Below, in pieces: positions 40,742 through 52,313 of a stretch of DNA of 64,000 nt. A program made the position numbers and the translations under genes. The stretch covers positions 23,905,359-23,969,358 of the forward strand of contig JALGPY010000008.1 in NCBI GenBank assembly GCA_023055425.1, given 5' to 3'. The number at the start of each line of letters is the position of its first letter. Positions within the stretch are counted from its first letter, which is position 1. The DNA is from Linanthus parryae. Its lineage: Eukaryota > Streptophyta > Magnoliopsida > Ericales > Polemoniaceae. The notes beneath the pieces were generated by a model, which saw nothing but the letters and a program-made list of their open reading frames with translations, ran no database searches and had not been told where the DNA came from.

Positions 40742-43700
40742 ATGGCAAACAACTCATCGAGTTCACAACATTCCCTACGATCTGTCCTTGAGAAGGACAA
40801 GCTCTCTGGAACCAACTTCCTTCATTGGTACAGAAACTTGAGAATCGTTCTCAAGCAAGAGAAGAAACTGTACGTAATAGAGGAGCATGTTCCAGCAGGT
40901 CCAGAGAACCAAAAACCTGCAGCCCTAAAGGCGTATCAAAAGCGTGTCGATGACGCTAATGATGCGGCCTGCCTTATGCTATGCACCATGACTTCTGAGC
41001 TTCAGAAGCAACACGAAAACATGAATGTTGTCGATATGATCGAGCATCTGAAGCCGCTCTTCCAAGAGCAGGCAAGGGTTGAGAGATATGAGGTCTCTAA
41101 AGCACTGTTCAAGTGTCATCTGGCAGAAGGGAACCCGGTGGGACCCCATGTACTCCGTATGATCGGGTACTTGGAGAATCTCGCCCGACTGGGGTTCCCG
41201 GTCGGCCAAGAGTTGGCAACCGATCTCTTGCTGCAATCGTTGCCCGAGAGTTATGGACAGTTCATCATGAACTATAACATGAACGAGATCGTGAAACCAC
41301 TGTCAGATTTACTCAATATGTTGAGGACAGCTGAACAGAGCATCAACAAGGGTAAGGGCAAGGCCATTATGATGGTGCATAAAGGAAAGGGCAAAAGGTT
41401 TGCCTCATCCTCCTAGGGAAAAGGAAAATCAGTTGCCAAGTCCAAGGAACCTGCCCTTAAAACTGTTGGTGGCATTTCCAAATGTGTGACTAAAGGTGAG
41501 TGTCACTACTGCAGTCAGCCTAGACACTGGAGGAGGAACTGTCCAAAATATCTGGAGGACAAGAGGCTTGGAATAGTGATTCCACCACCACCAGGTATTT
41601 TTGTTGTAGATGTCAATTTGAATGTCTCTACATCATGGGTATTAGATACTGGATGTGGATCTCACATTTGTCGAAATGTGCAGGATCTAAAGAGAAGTAG
41701 AAGATTGGCTAAAGGGAATATAGATCTGCGCGTTGGGAATGGAGCAAAGGTTGCTGCATTGGCCGTAGGCGTGTGCGAGCTATCTCTGCCTTCAGGATTA
41801 GTTTTAGAATTAAATAATTGCTATTTTGTGCTTGCTATGAGCAGAAACATTATTTTTGTTTCTTGTTTGGACAAGGATGGTTTTATTATTTCAATAAATA
41901 ATAATTGTTGTTCCTTTCATTTGAATAATATTCACTATTTTAGTGCGCAATTATTTAATGGACTATATGTCCTTGATCTAAGCAATCCTGTCTACAACAT
42001 TAATAACAAGCGGATTAAAATAAATGATTTAAATCCTGCTTACTTATGGCACCGTCGTTTAAGCCACATAAACGAGAAACGTGTATCTAGACTCCATAAG
42101 GATGGACTACTAGACTCATTTGATTTTGAATCATATGAGACATGTGAGGCTTGTTTATTGGGAAAATTGACAAAGTCCCCTTTCAATAAGAAAGGTGAGA
42201 GGACTAGTGAGCAATTGGCGCTCATACATACTGATGTGTGTGGGACATTTGCCACGCCTTACATCTACTTCATTACATTTACTGATGATTACAGTAGATA
42301 TGGATTTGTGTACCTCATGAGGGCAAAATCCGAATCTTTTGAAGTGTTCAAAGAATTCAAGAATGAAGTAGAGAAGCAACTTGGCAAAAGTATCAAGGCT
42401 CTACGATCGGATCGTGGAGGAGAATACTTGAGCCAAGAGTTTGACGACTATCTTAGAGAGTGTGGGATCGTGTCCCAACTCACTCCACCGGGAACGCCAC
42501 AATGGAATGGCGTGTCTGAGAGGAGGAATCGAACCCTATTGGATATGGTTCGATCTATGATGTGTCAAACCGATCTTCCATTATCATTTTGGGGCCACAC
42601 TTTATTAAGTGCAGCTTTCACCATTAATCGTATTCCATCTAAATTAGTCATGAAGACACCATATGAGATGTGGAGTGGGAGGCGTCCCACACTATCGTTC
42701 ATGAGGATTTGGGGCTGCGATGTCTATGTAAAACGTTTACAATCAGACAAGCTGGGGCCAAAATCGGATAAGTATAAATTTGTGGGGTACCCTAAGTAAA
42801 CTAAGGGTTACTACTTCTACAATCCAACCGAGAACAAAGTGTTTGTTGCTCGGACCGACGTGTTTCTAGAAAGAGAGTTTGTCTCTTAAGAAGCAAGTGG
42901 GATGACTGTAGAACTTGAAGAGGTTCAAGAACCACAAATCACTGAACCGATTATGGAACATGAACAGGAACCACAAACAGTTGTGGAGCAGCCTGTTCAG
43001 GTAACACAAGAGCTTCGTAGATCTAGTAGAGTGCGCCAGGAACCCAAGAGGTATGGACTTCTCGTGACCGATTCCGGTGACACGATGCTCATAGATGATG
43101 AGCCTACTACCTACGAAGATGCCATTAAAGGCCCAGACTCTTAGAAGTGGCTAGAAGCCATGAGATCCGAGATGGAATCCATGTATATCAACAAAGTATG
43201 GACTTTGGTGGAACCACCCAAAGGCGCGCGGCCCATTGGGTGCAAGTGGGTATTCAAGAAGAAGATCGACATGGATGGTAATGTGATTACCTATAAGGGC
43301 CGATTGGTGCCTAAAGGATTCAGACAGATTCATGGTATTGACTATGATGAAACCTTTTCACCATTCGCTATGACCAAATCCATCTGAATCCTATTTGCGA
43401 TTGCAGCATACCATGACTATGAGATTTGGCAGATGGATGTCAAAACAGCATTCCTTTATGGGAATCTCCTCGAGGACGTGTATATGATACAGCCGGAGGG
43501 TTTTGAGGATCCAAAGCAAGCCAACAAAGTCTGTAAGCTGCAACGATCCATTTATGGATTGAAGCAAGCTTCTAGGAGTTGGAATCGACGTTTTGATGAA
43601 GTAGTCAAAGAGTTTGGCTTCATCAGAAAAATGAGTCTTGTGTCTACAAGAAGGTTAGTGGGAGCTCTGTAGCTTTTCTGGTCTTGTATGTGGATGACAT

Positions 43701-44676
43701 ACTACTCATTGGAAACGACGCTCCCATGCTGCAATCTGTTAAAGATTGGCTAGGGAAGTGTTTCTCAATGAAAGACTTAGGGGAAGCAGCCTATATACTC
43801 GGTATAAAGATCTATAGAGATAGATCTAAGAGACTGCTAGGCCTAAGTCAAAGTACATATATTGACAAGGTGTTGAAACGGTTCAACATGAAAGATTCCA
43901 AGAAGGGATTCTTGCCCATGTCACATGGAAATACTCTTTCGAAGAGTGGTTGTCCTTCCAATGAGATTGAGAAGGAACGCATGAGTAGAATTCCCTATGC
44001 CTCGGCCATAGGATCTATCATGTACGCCATGTTATGTACTAGACCAGATGTGTCATATGCCTTGAGTATGACAAGCATATACCAATCCAATCCAGGTGAG
44101 AGTCACTGGATTGCAGTCAAGAACATCCTAAAGTACTTGAGAAGAACTAAGGGTGCTTTCTTGATATTTGGCGGCGAGGAAGAGTTGCGTGTAAGGGGTT
44201 ACACTGATGCAAGCTTCCAAACCGACAGAGATGACTTTAGATCACACTCGAGATATGTGTTTTGCCTGAATGGAGAAGCGGTGAGCTGGAAGAGTTCCAA
44301 GCAAGAGACGGTGGCTGATTCTACAACAGAGGCTGAGTACATTGCTGCAAGTGGCGCAGCAAAGGAAGCTGTTTGGATTAGAAAGTTTGTTTCTGAACTT
44401 GGTATGGTTCCTAGCATTGCGGATCCAGTTGAGTTGTACTGTGACAACACTGGGGCGATCGCGCAATCGAAGGAACCCAGGTCGCACCAGAAATCCAAGC
44501 ACGTGCTCAGGAAGTTTCAACTGATTCGAGATATTATCGATAGAGGAGACGTTCGGATATGCAAGATTCCTACAGATGAGAATCTGTCAGACCCGCTTAC
44601 AAAGCCGCTTACGCAGTGGGAGCATAAAGGGCACACTAGAAGTATGGGCATACGAGATGCGCAAGATTGGCTCTAG
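40742..44676 (+). pseudogene. Copia gag-pol polyprotein with five stops and one frameshift
   Basis: Gag starts at 40742 (MANNSSSSQHSL; LVEKDKLSGTNF-type UBN2 block). After an in-frame TAG at 41414 come the CCHC knuckle CHYCSQPRHWRRNC, an aspartic protease site (VLDTGCGSHI), the GAG-pre-integrase HRRLSHIN, and the integrase core with its three acidic residues in IHTDVCG, LRSDRGGEY and NGVSERRNRT. Further in-frame stops are TAA 42797, TAA near 42886, TAG near 43142 and TGA near 43385. RT follows (KWVFKKKIDMDGN; QMDVKTAFLYGNL). A frameshift near 43630 precedes the intact RT active site YVDDILLIG and RNase H (YTDASFQ, STTEAEYIA, YCDNTGAI), which runs to 44676 without further breaks. No intact polyprotein can be made. 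Confidence 0.92.
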
Positions 44677-44690
44677 TGCAAGTGGGAGAC

Positions 44691-46097
44691 TGTTGGAATA
44701 GATGCCCTAGAGGCAATCTAGTTTAGAATGAATTTATTTGTGTGGCTAGAAAAATTTATTTATTATTTATTGGATATTTAATATTATGAAGTCCTTAGAT
44801 TTACAATTGTTTTGTTTATCTTAAATATCCTCAGTCCAGTATAATGATTAATAGGACAATCATCTATAGACTAGTATGGGGTGATTAATATGGAGATATC
44901 ATGATCCAACACATAGGTGTGCATTAAAGGTAATGGCGCACTAGATTGACCCATCTCCGAGAAGGCTACATACATGTTATGTTAAGTCACAAGTGCTTCT
45001 CGCGGTGCAATGGTATTGCCATCCTTAGACTTGAAGTCACTAGATATTCTAGTTGTGGATTATTGTGATTTTGGTAGCGTTAAACGCTACACCGTAACTG
45101 GGTAGTTATAAAGGCGTGTACCGGATACAATAAGAATAAAGCTTAGATATCGTAGTGGACGTAGATAAAATTTGTCCCTACCACATAACGGGAGAAAATA
45201 TCCTAGGCCACTCGAGGGATAGTGCTTATAGAATGTCTGGCCAGACTCAAATAAATCAATATGGGATATTGATGTTATTTGCACGAATAAGGCTATTCCC
45301 ATGGATCGAGAAACTATGGATTGGATATATGAGTGTGACTTGTATGTCTAGTGTCCAATCCGGATATAGAGACAAAGGGATGAGACAATTACTTGTACAA
45401 AAGTTGTGAAGATGACTATTCTATTAGTTGGCTAGAATGAACGTTTTACTAGAAACCGCTCCATATTAGATAGAACCTATGGGGTCACACGCTATATAGA
45501 GTTGAACTAGATTTGGGAATTAATTAATTGTATTAATTAATTAGAAGGATCACTTTGCAATACCTTGCAAACTTAGTAGAGACTAATTTGCAAGGAAGGG
45601 ACTAAATTGAATTCTAGTAGGACTAGAATAAGTCATTTAGGTAGTTGGCAAGGATTTGTTGGACTATATAAAGTACACTTCTTCCTTCCTTCCCACACTT
45701 ATGATTCAATTGATCATAACTTGAGTGGGAGAGAACAAAAAAGGAGAGTGAGCAAGCAAGCAAAGGAGCCGCCGCCCCCCTTGCTCGCCGCCCCGTTCCC
45801 GTCGGCCCACAAGGAGGCCGAACCTCCTTGTTTCGGTCTCGTTTTGCGTGATTCTTCTTCCTCTTCCTCTTTCCGGGCTAGCACCAATGATTGGATGATC
45901 TAGAAATCAACTCTAGGCGTGGATCAACTATAGAGAACGTGACACAATTCGCGTTTGAAGTCATCTAAGGAGAACCCTAAGGTGTGTTAATTGATTTCTT
46001 CCTTTACCATCGTTATGTCTCTTGACTTGTGATCCTTGGAGGGTTTTGCATGGTTTATTATTGTTACCGTTGCGCATCCATGTATCAAAACCCTACA
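44691..46097 (+). repeat. 3' LTR of the copia element
   Basis: 1407 bp, the same ends as the 5' LTR. It is preceded by a polypurine tract and differs by small indels (for example near 44880 and 45440). Confidence 0.92.
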
Positions 46098-46434
46098 TTT
46101 GGTGGCGGCTGAGGTGGTTGATGGTCGGACGGTGCTCGGAGAGGCCATAGACCGGCCGGTGCTGCTGAATCGTCGTTTGTGTTTGTGAATCTGGGGTGGG
46201 AGACGGCAGAATCACTCAGAACACTTTTCGAATGTCGTCCGGGAATGGTCGGGGCTTCGATTGGAGGATGTCATCGGTTCGAGGGTGGTCGCCGGAGGGT
46301 TCTGTATTGCCGGACGAGCAAGAAGACAAGGGAAAAATAATGTTGAATTTGGATAATGTAGCAGATCCTGCGACCTACTGTAGCAGGTCGTGCGACATAC
46401 TGTAGCAGATTGTGCGACCTGGTTCGGCTGGACA
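46098..46434. other. Unassigned sequence between LTRs
   Basis: GC-richer than its surroundings, with three 20-base repeats of 'tgcgacctactgtagcaggt' type at 46368-46425. A frame at 46196-46405 has no recognised content. It may be the internal 3' part of the element whose LTR follows. Confidence 0.4.
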
Positions 46435-46728
46435 TGTTTGTTGGGTTATTTCCTTATCGGTTTTGGTAACGTTTTTGAGTGTTAATTTAGGCTCAAGTCA
46501 GTAGCCTAGACCTATATATGGGTGTAGGACTCGTCTATTGACAAATGTGGTTGATTGTAATCGGATTCTCATCAATAAATCGTTATCTTTTGGTCGTGGA
46601 TGTAGCTAGTATCAAAACTAGTGAACCATATAAATTATTTGTGTTATTCGTCTTGTTCTTTCATTTCATCGTTTCTTCTTAGTTACTAACAAGTGATTCA
46701 TCGCTTCCGTTCTTATTTTCTAATAACA
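46435..46728 (+). mobile_element. Solo or 3' LTR of a copia-type element related to the gag-only family
   Basis: Starts TGTTTGTTGGGTTATTTCC and ends TTCTAATAACA. The middle matches the style and partly the sequence of the LTRs at 26442 and 29617 ('ctatatatgggtgtagg', 'aataaatcg...ggtcgtggatgtagctag', 'ctagtgaacca', 'tgtgttcttg'-like). No second LTR was found. Confidence 0.55.
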
Positions 46729-47849
46729 GCGTTTTTTGTCGCAAATTATATGAAAGAAATCATGTGCTTGGAGTGTTGATGCCCATCCTCTTGCAACAAA
46801 ATGATAAGTTGTATGGAGCTTATCCCTATTGAAAGCAAGTCGTTCTAGCTATTGAGCTCAATTGTTATAGGACTTGCCATTATGAAATCTGTTATCACCG
46901 TGTTTAAAAAATTGATATGATTAAGTTGTGATATAAAATAAAGTACTACTATTAAAAAGTGAAATAACACAACAGAACATCGTGATGACATAAATTAGTG
47001 TTTGCCAGACTTTACTCAAAATCTCACAAAACCTTCCACGCGTAACTTTTCTGCGTTCACACGAAACTTCAATGCACGTAGTCCTTACTTGTACGTATCC
47101 AATTGTTCCTCAAACAACTCCCAACAGACCAAAGACACGACACGGACAGTCTTCCCACTCTTCCTCAGCTCCTCTCCTGCCTTAGCAGCTAATTCCAGCT
47201 CCGACCCAGTTCCTATCAAAATAACATCTGGCTTGTTATTGGTGGCATTGCATGAAATGATGTACCCACCTTTCTCCACTCCTTGGATCGATGTTCCCAA
47301 AAGGTTGGGAAGCTTTTGGCGTGAGATAGCAAGAACTGAGGGTCTCGTCCTGCTATTAACCGCGACTTTATACGAACCAGCAGTCTCGTTGCCGTCGGCG
47401 GGACGTAGCATCAATATGTTGGGCATGACACGGAAGCTCATCAAGTGTTCTATCGCTTGATGGGTTGGTCCTTCTTCACCCAAGCCGATTGAATCATGAG
47501 TCATCACGTATATAACTCTAGCTCCAGATAAGGCAGATAGCCTCATGGCCGCTCGCATGTAGTCTGTGAAGACAAAAAAAGTTGCACAATATGGGATGAA
47601 TCCTGGGCTGTGGAGAGAAATTCCATTACAGATAGCACCCATGCTATGTTCCCTATCACCGAAACAAAGGTTACGCTCCTCGGGTGTTTCCTTTTGGAAG
47701 GTTCCGAACATCTCTAGAAGTGTCCTATTGGAAGAGGCAAGATCAGCACTTCCGCCAAGCAATCCGGGAAGAACTTTTGCAAGAGCATTTAGGTTTTGCT
47801 GAGATAGATCCCGGATGGCATCCGAGGGACTCTCCGGAGTGTATGTCTG

Positions 47850-49450
47850 ACAAGGTAAAGAAAGTTAGCGATCTTCAAGAGCCTTTCGGGGTATATTAAG
47901 GCCTACTTTTGGTGCCGTGTAGGAAGTACCGTGAGAAATTTATTGTGTAAATCTAAACTATTCTCTAAAAAACGTGAAAGTGTTTTAATGTTTTAGTGTT
48001 TTAACAGTGTTTTTACACTCAAAAAATAGAAAAATTACAACAAAAACCATATTCTTAAATTATCCTCAAGAGTTGCATATATACGAATCTGAAGAGTTGT
48101 GTCTATTCAAATTAGAATATTAATTTAAAATTAATTTTTAGGTGAGTTTATATTTTAATAGTTGTGACTATTCAGTTCATACATTTTCAGACGTGTATTC
48201 ATCATTCCTGAATTGTTCTGACTATTCAGTTTGTGTCTTTTTGAGTCGGCACCTGCACTATTATAACATGGAGTCATTAGTCCCTAATATTTTCACAATC
48301 TTGCAAACGCTTTCTCCCTCATTTTTTTCAATATGTGTTGTCTTCTTCGGAGAATTTGGAGTTCTCATTTTTTAGATTACATTATATATTGGCGGCTTAG
48401 AAAGGCTAAAGTCGACGACATTACCTGACATAAGTCGAGAACGACACAACTATCAATGGAGACGTTCTCCATGTCTATTTGCATCGTTAAGGGGCATATA
48501 AATTTGAAGGAAATGATCATCTGCATGTCAAATATTAATTTGAACGCATTTCACTTTTTACTTATTTGTAGAGTTGAGTATTAAATGAGGAAAATAAATT
48601 AGTCATCGATTTTGAAATATTGGAGTACTTAAGTCTTGTTTTAATCTTTCCCGTTTCAAAAATAAGTTTGTAAAAAAAGAATCAAATATAAGTGTCTGAA
48701 TTATAGTTCCCTTTAATCTTATTTAATTTGCTGATATTCTGCTATAAATAACATCATTTAAGTTTATATATTATAACAAATTAAATATTATGTACAAAGC
48801 ACGTGCTTATAACTATTTTATAAAAAAAAAGGTTTGGTAATCCGTATATAATGTGCTATGTAAAAACTCTTTTTACATTTTGTGTTTCGATATTAGTGTT
48901 TGATCATTGTTGTTAGTGTCGAATTGCCAATATCGTCATGATATAATAAATAGTGCTATTAAAATAAATAAGTATTAATATTTATTAGTTGACAGAAAAT
49001 AATTTTTTACTGGAAAGTAACCCTTCCCATGTTTTCCAAAAGCTTTAGTGGGGATGCAACTGCTTTTTAGAAAGTAGAAAAAATAAAATTTTACCAAACA
49101 CGTTAATTGGTAAGGGTATTATGTCAAAGTAGGATAAACAGGGTCATTAGTGTAGTTAGCTATTGTACTGTGGTCAATAGGTCTTTTCTTAAACTAGCTA
49201 ACGGATTAGTTGTTAGCTATAAGTGGTGGTTAGTTGTGTAACATATGGTTAATGAGATTGATTCTTCTTCTTCTTCTCTCTCTTTCACTGTTAGAAATGG
49301 AGTTATAGAGGCTCTTATCACTACTAATTTTTCATTAATCATCTCCCTAAAAACCTTCATAATCATATTTCTCCTTAACAGTGTCTTTACAAACATCAAC
49401 CCAACTACTCCTCTTTCAGAAGCTTTGGTTGTCTATGCTACCCCTAGTTA
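47850..49450. other. Transketolase intron, AT-rich, no gene
   Basis: Unremarkable AT-rich sequence in the large intron. The frames at 48142-48375 and 49245-49451 have no recognisable motifs. A short (TTC)n tract is at 49261-49277. From about 49450 copia sequence begins. Confidence 0.5.
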
Positions 49451-49480
49451 AGACCTTACACTTCTCACAATTTACAATAC

Positions 49481-50558
49481 ATGTATAATCCTTGTATTTT
49501 CTTGGGGTATTGTACTACAAGTAAATGCTACAGATGTCTTGATCATGTTACTCACAAGATCTATGTGTCTATACATGTTGAATTATTTGAACGTATCTTT
49601 CCCTATCAAACTTTATGTTCCTCATCTTCTTCTCCTACTGTTTCTCACAAAGATCTTTTTACTCCAGTGTTTATGTCTGCTTCCCCTACACTTCCACCTT
49701 CACATTTTCTCACACCTTCTTCCTCTTCCCAAACATGCCTCCTCTTCCTCTCCTATACAACTCTCTCCACCATCCTCCACTTCCTCGTAAGTGCATCCCC
49801 AGTCTTCCTCACATCATATGGTTACCAGACTGAGAGCTGTCATTGTGAAACCAAACCCTAAGTATCAAGTGCATTCAGCCGCACTAACAGAGTCAGCGGA
49901 GCCCTCTACTTATGCTCAAGCTTCCCTCTCCCTTGTTGGCAATCATCTATGACAGACGAGTTCCAAACTTTACTTCATCAGCACACTAGGTGTCTTGTTA
50001 CTCTCCCTCCTGGTATAAGATCTATTGGTTGCAAATGTGTTTACAAAATAAAAAGGCATGTTGATGGATCCATTGCCAGATACAAAGCAAGGTTAGTGGC
50101 TAAGGGGGTTTCATCAAATTTATGGGATTGACTACACAGACACATTTAGTCCAATGGCCAAACACCAAACATTGATGATTTTTCTTGCTTTGGCAGTACA
50201 TTTTTGGCTGGGAATTGAAGCAACTAGACATCAATAATGATTTTCTTCATGGCACTATTTCTAAAGAGATTTATATGGTTCAACCTCAGGGGTTTAATGA
50301 TCCTTCTTGTCCCATATTTTTGTGTAAGCTTCATAAGTCTCTATATGGGCTTAAGCAAGCTCCAAGAGCCTGATATAATAGCCTGTCCAACTTTCTCTTC
50401 AGTCTGGGGTTCAAGAGCAATGTTGCTGACACTTCTCTATTTGTGCTCTACACTTCTTGCTACATGATAGTACTTCTTTTTTTTTCTTTGAGAGTATACA
50501 TGATAGTACTTCTGGTGTAGGTTGATGAAATTATTCTTACTGGTAGTTCGTTTCTTAG
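49481..50558 (+). pseudogene. Truncated copia pol fragment (integrase end and RT start)
   Basis: Plus-strand pieces: CIFLGYCTTSKCYRCLD and the FPYQTL region (end of the integrase region), IRSIGCKCVYKIKRHVDGSI (RT start), [18 protein letters not shown] and [14 protein letters not shown] (RT). Just before 50559 comes a VDEIILTGSS-like string that corresponds to the RT YVDD region. Frameshifts and stops occur throughout (around 49860, 50130, 50370). The fragment stops abruptly at the LTR that begins at 50559, without the rest of RT and RNase H. Confidence 0.75.
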
Positions 50559-50835
50559 TGTTAACTTTGTAATTACCTAAAACCAAGATTGTTAGCTTAA
50601 CAGTTTGTTAGAAGGTTGTTAGTTTGTTAGAATTAGTATATAAGCTTTGTACTAGCTATATGAAAATCAATGAGGTTATTTCTCATTTTTACACTATACT
50701 TTCTAAATTTTGTTATGGTATCAGATTTATCGCCTAACGACCTTGGTTTCTTTCTTGTTTCTTCGCTCCTTCCCTGATAAATCTGAAGCTCATGGATTTT
50801 ATGATATAAAAATACAGGCAGAGAGCTTAGCTCCT

Positions 50836-52268
50836 TGATGATGAAAGCCAGAAACACAAGCACAAATAATTGCTAAGTACCAAAGCTTCAAAGATTTGAG
50901 TTACTGTAGCAGTTTCTATATGTTGTATTATCTAACTGTTTTGTGCATGTTTTGGTTATGTTTTGATAATGTTTGGTTTAGTTGTATATTTATATTGAGC
51001 AATATATGTTTTAAGATGATCACTGCACGATTAAGTTGGATTGAAAATCCAATATACATTCTGGTGAAGTTAGCAGGCAAAGCTTCAAAGCTTTGAGATT
51101 TTCTAGTCACTCTTTACTGCTAAGTTCTACTAACCATCTTTCTGTGTGCAGATGGATTCAGTGTTACTTGGATGTTGTTACATGCTGATTATTGTATATT
51201 ATTGTAGACTCTATATTGGTTATTTAATATATTCATGAGATTGGATATACTTGTTAACTCAGAACTATCAGCAGACAAGTCTAGCATGATTTTCTCTTAA
51301 ATGGTTAGCTGATGTTTCAAGCAGATCTCTTTTCTAGATTATATGTTATTTGTTTGATCTTGTTTGCTAAGTATTTGCAGGTTTGTTGGACTCACCAACG
51401 TCCATAAACGGATCAGCAATTTATTCAAATTAAGTTGTTAACATGAGCTTATCAGATAGGAGATATTTTAGGAATTAAGTTCCTGAAATCTCTCAAGTTA
51501 GTTGCAGACTGAAAACAGCTACTTAAGTTTGAACTGCAGAGACTTATCAGACATACAGAGGTCGTGATTTTGAAGAGGGCAATCATCTGAAGATCAATTA
51601 CACACAGCTCTTCAAATCATTCAGAGATTCAATTCAAGCGGGCTGAAGATCATTCAATTTTAGAAGAACTCTTTCAGGCTTTAAACAACTTATTTTTTCT
51701 GAGTTCTTCTCTCTGTACTTAATTGTGTCATTTATTCGTCATCTCAAAAACCTCACTAAACTTAGTAGTTTGGTTGTTCAAGTGAACAACAAGAGGTTCT
51801 TATTGTTTCAACAGGTTGTAGCCTGTAACTAGATAGGTTGGGAGCCACAAGCTGTATAAGTGTAAGGTAGCTCACTTATGCTTGAGATCTAGGGCTAAAT
51901 CTGGGTGATTAATAATAAGTTGTGTTTGAATCCTAGAGAGATTAGATCCCTCAGGCAGAGACTAGGTTCAATTGTGACTGAACTCTGTAAAATATATGTG
52001 TTCCTGCTATTTACTTTTGCTGCATTTACTTACAGTTTACATTGGAAGTTTCAAAGCTTTGGAGCTTTCCAAGTCTCAAAGCTTTGAAGCCTCTATACTT
52101 TGTTGTTATATCTTTAAGCTTCTCAAATCTCTTTCAAAGCTTTGAGATATCAACAGCTTGTTCTACTTAAGTTTAAAAAACTTGAGTTTTGGCAAAAGCT
52201 AGCATACTCTATTCAACCCCCCCCCCCCCCTTCTAGAGTATTATTATACCTGATTACACCTACATTAC
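50836..52268 (+). mobile_element. Putative inserted solo LTR with CAAAGCTTTGAG palindromes
   Basis: About 1.4 kb starting near TGATGATGAAAGCC and ending near a C13 run, CTTCTAGAGTATT, then CCTACATTACA. Solo LTRs of some copia lineages end in a 'caaccccccttctagagta'-like string, which prompted this call. The palindromic motif caaagctttgag and variants recur at about 50881, 51076, 52048, 52070 and 52128. Boundaries and a target duplication are not established. Confidence 0.4.
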
Positions 52269-52313
52269 ACCCTTTCATTCCCTAAATTCGCTGTGTTCTT
52301 TCAAGCTTCATCA

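Larger units (their letters stand above)
37646..46097 (+). mobile_element. Complete Ty1/copia retrotransposon, Angela/BARE-like, decayed
   Basis: 8452 bp. The 5' LTR 37646-39057 (1412 bp) and 3' LTR 44691-46097 (1407 bp) both start TGTTGGAATA.ATGCCCTAGAGG and end CAAAACCCTACA. The primer-binding site at 39059 (tggtatcagagccac) fits initiator-Met tRNA. A 1.7-kb leader precedes gag, and a purine tract (aagtgggagac) precedes the 3' LTR. Long 1.4-kb LTRs and the RT sequence suggest the Angela/BARE lineage (inference). The flanking 5-mers tcgcg and tttgg differ, so there is no target duplication. The LTRs differ by scattered substitutions and indels, and the pol frame has five internal stops and a frameshift, so insertion is not recent. 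Confidence 0.92.
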
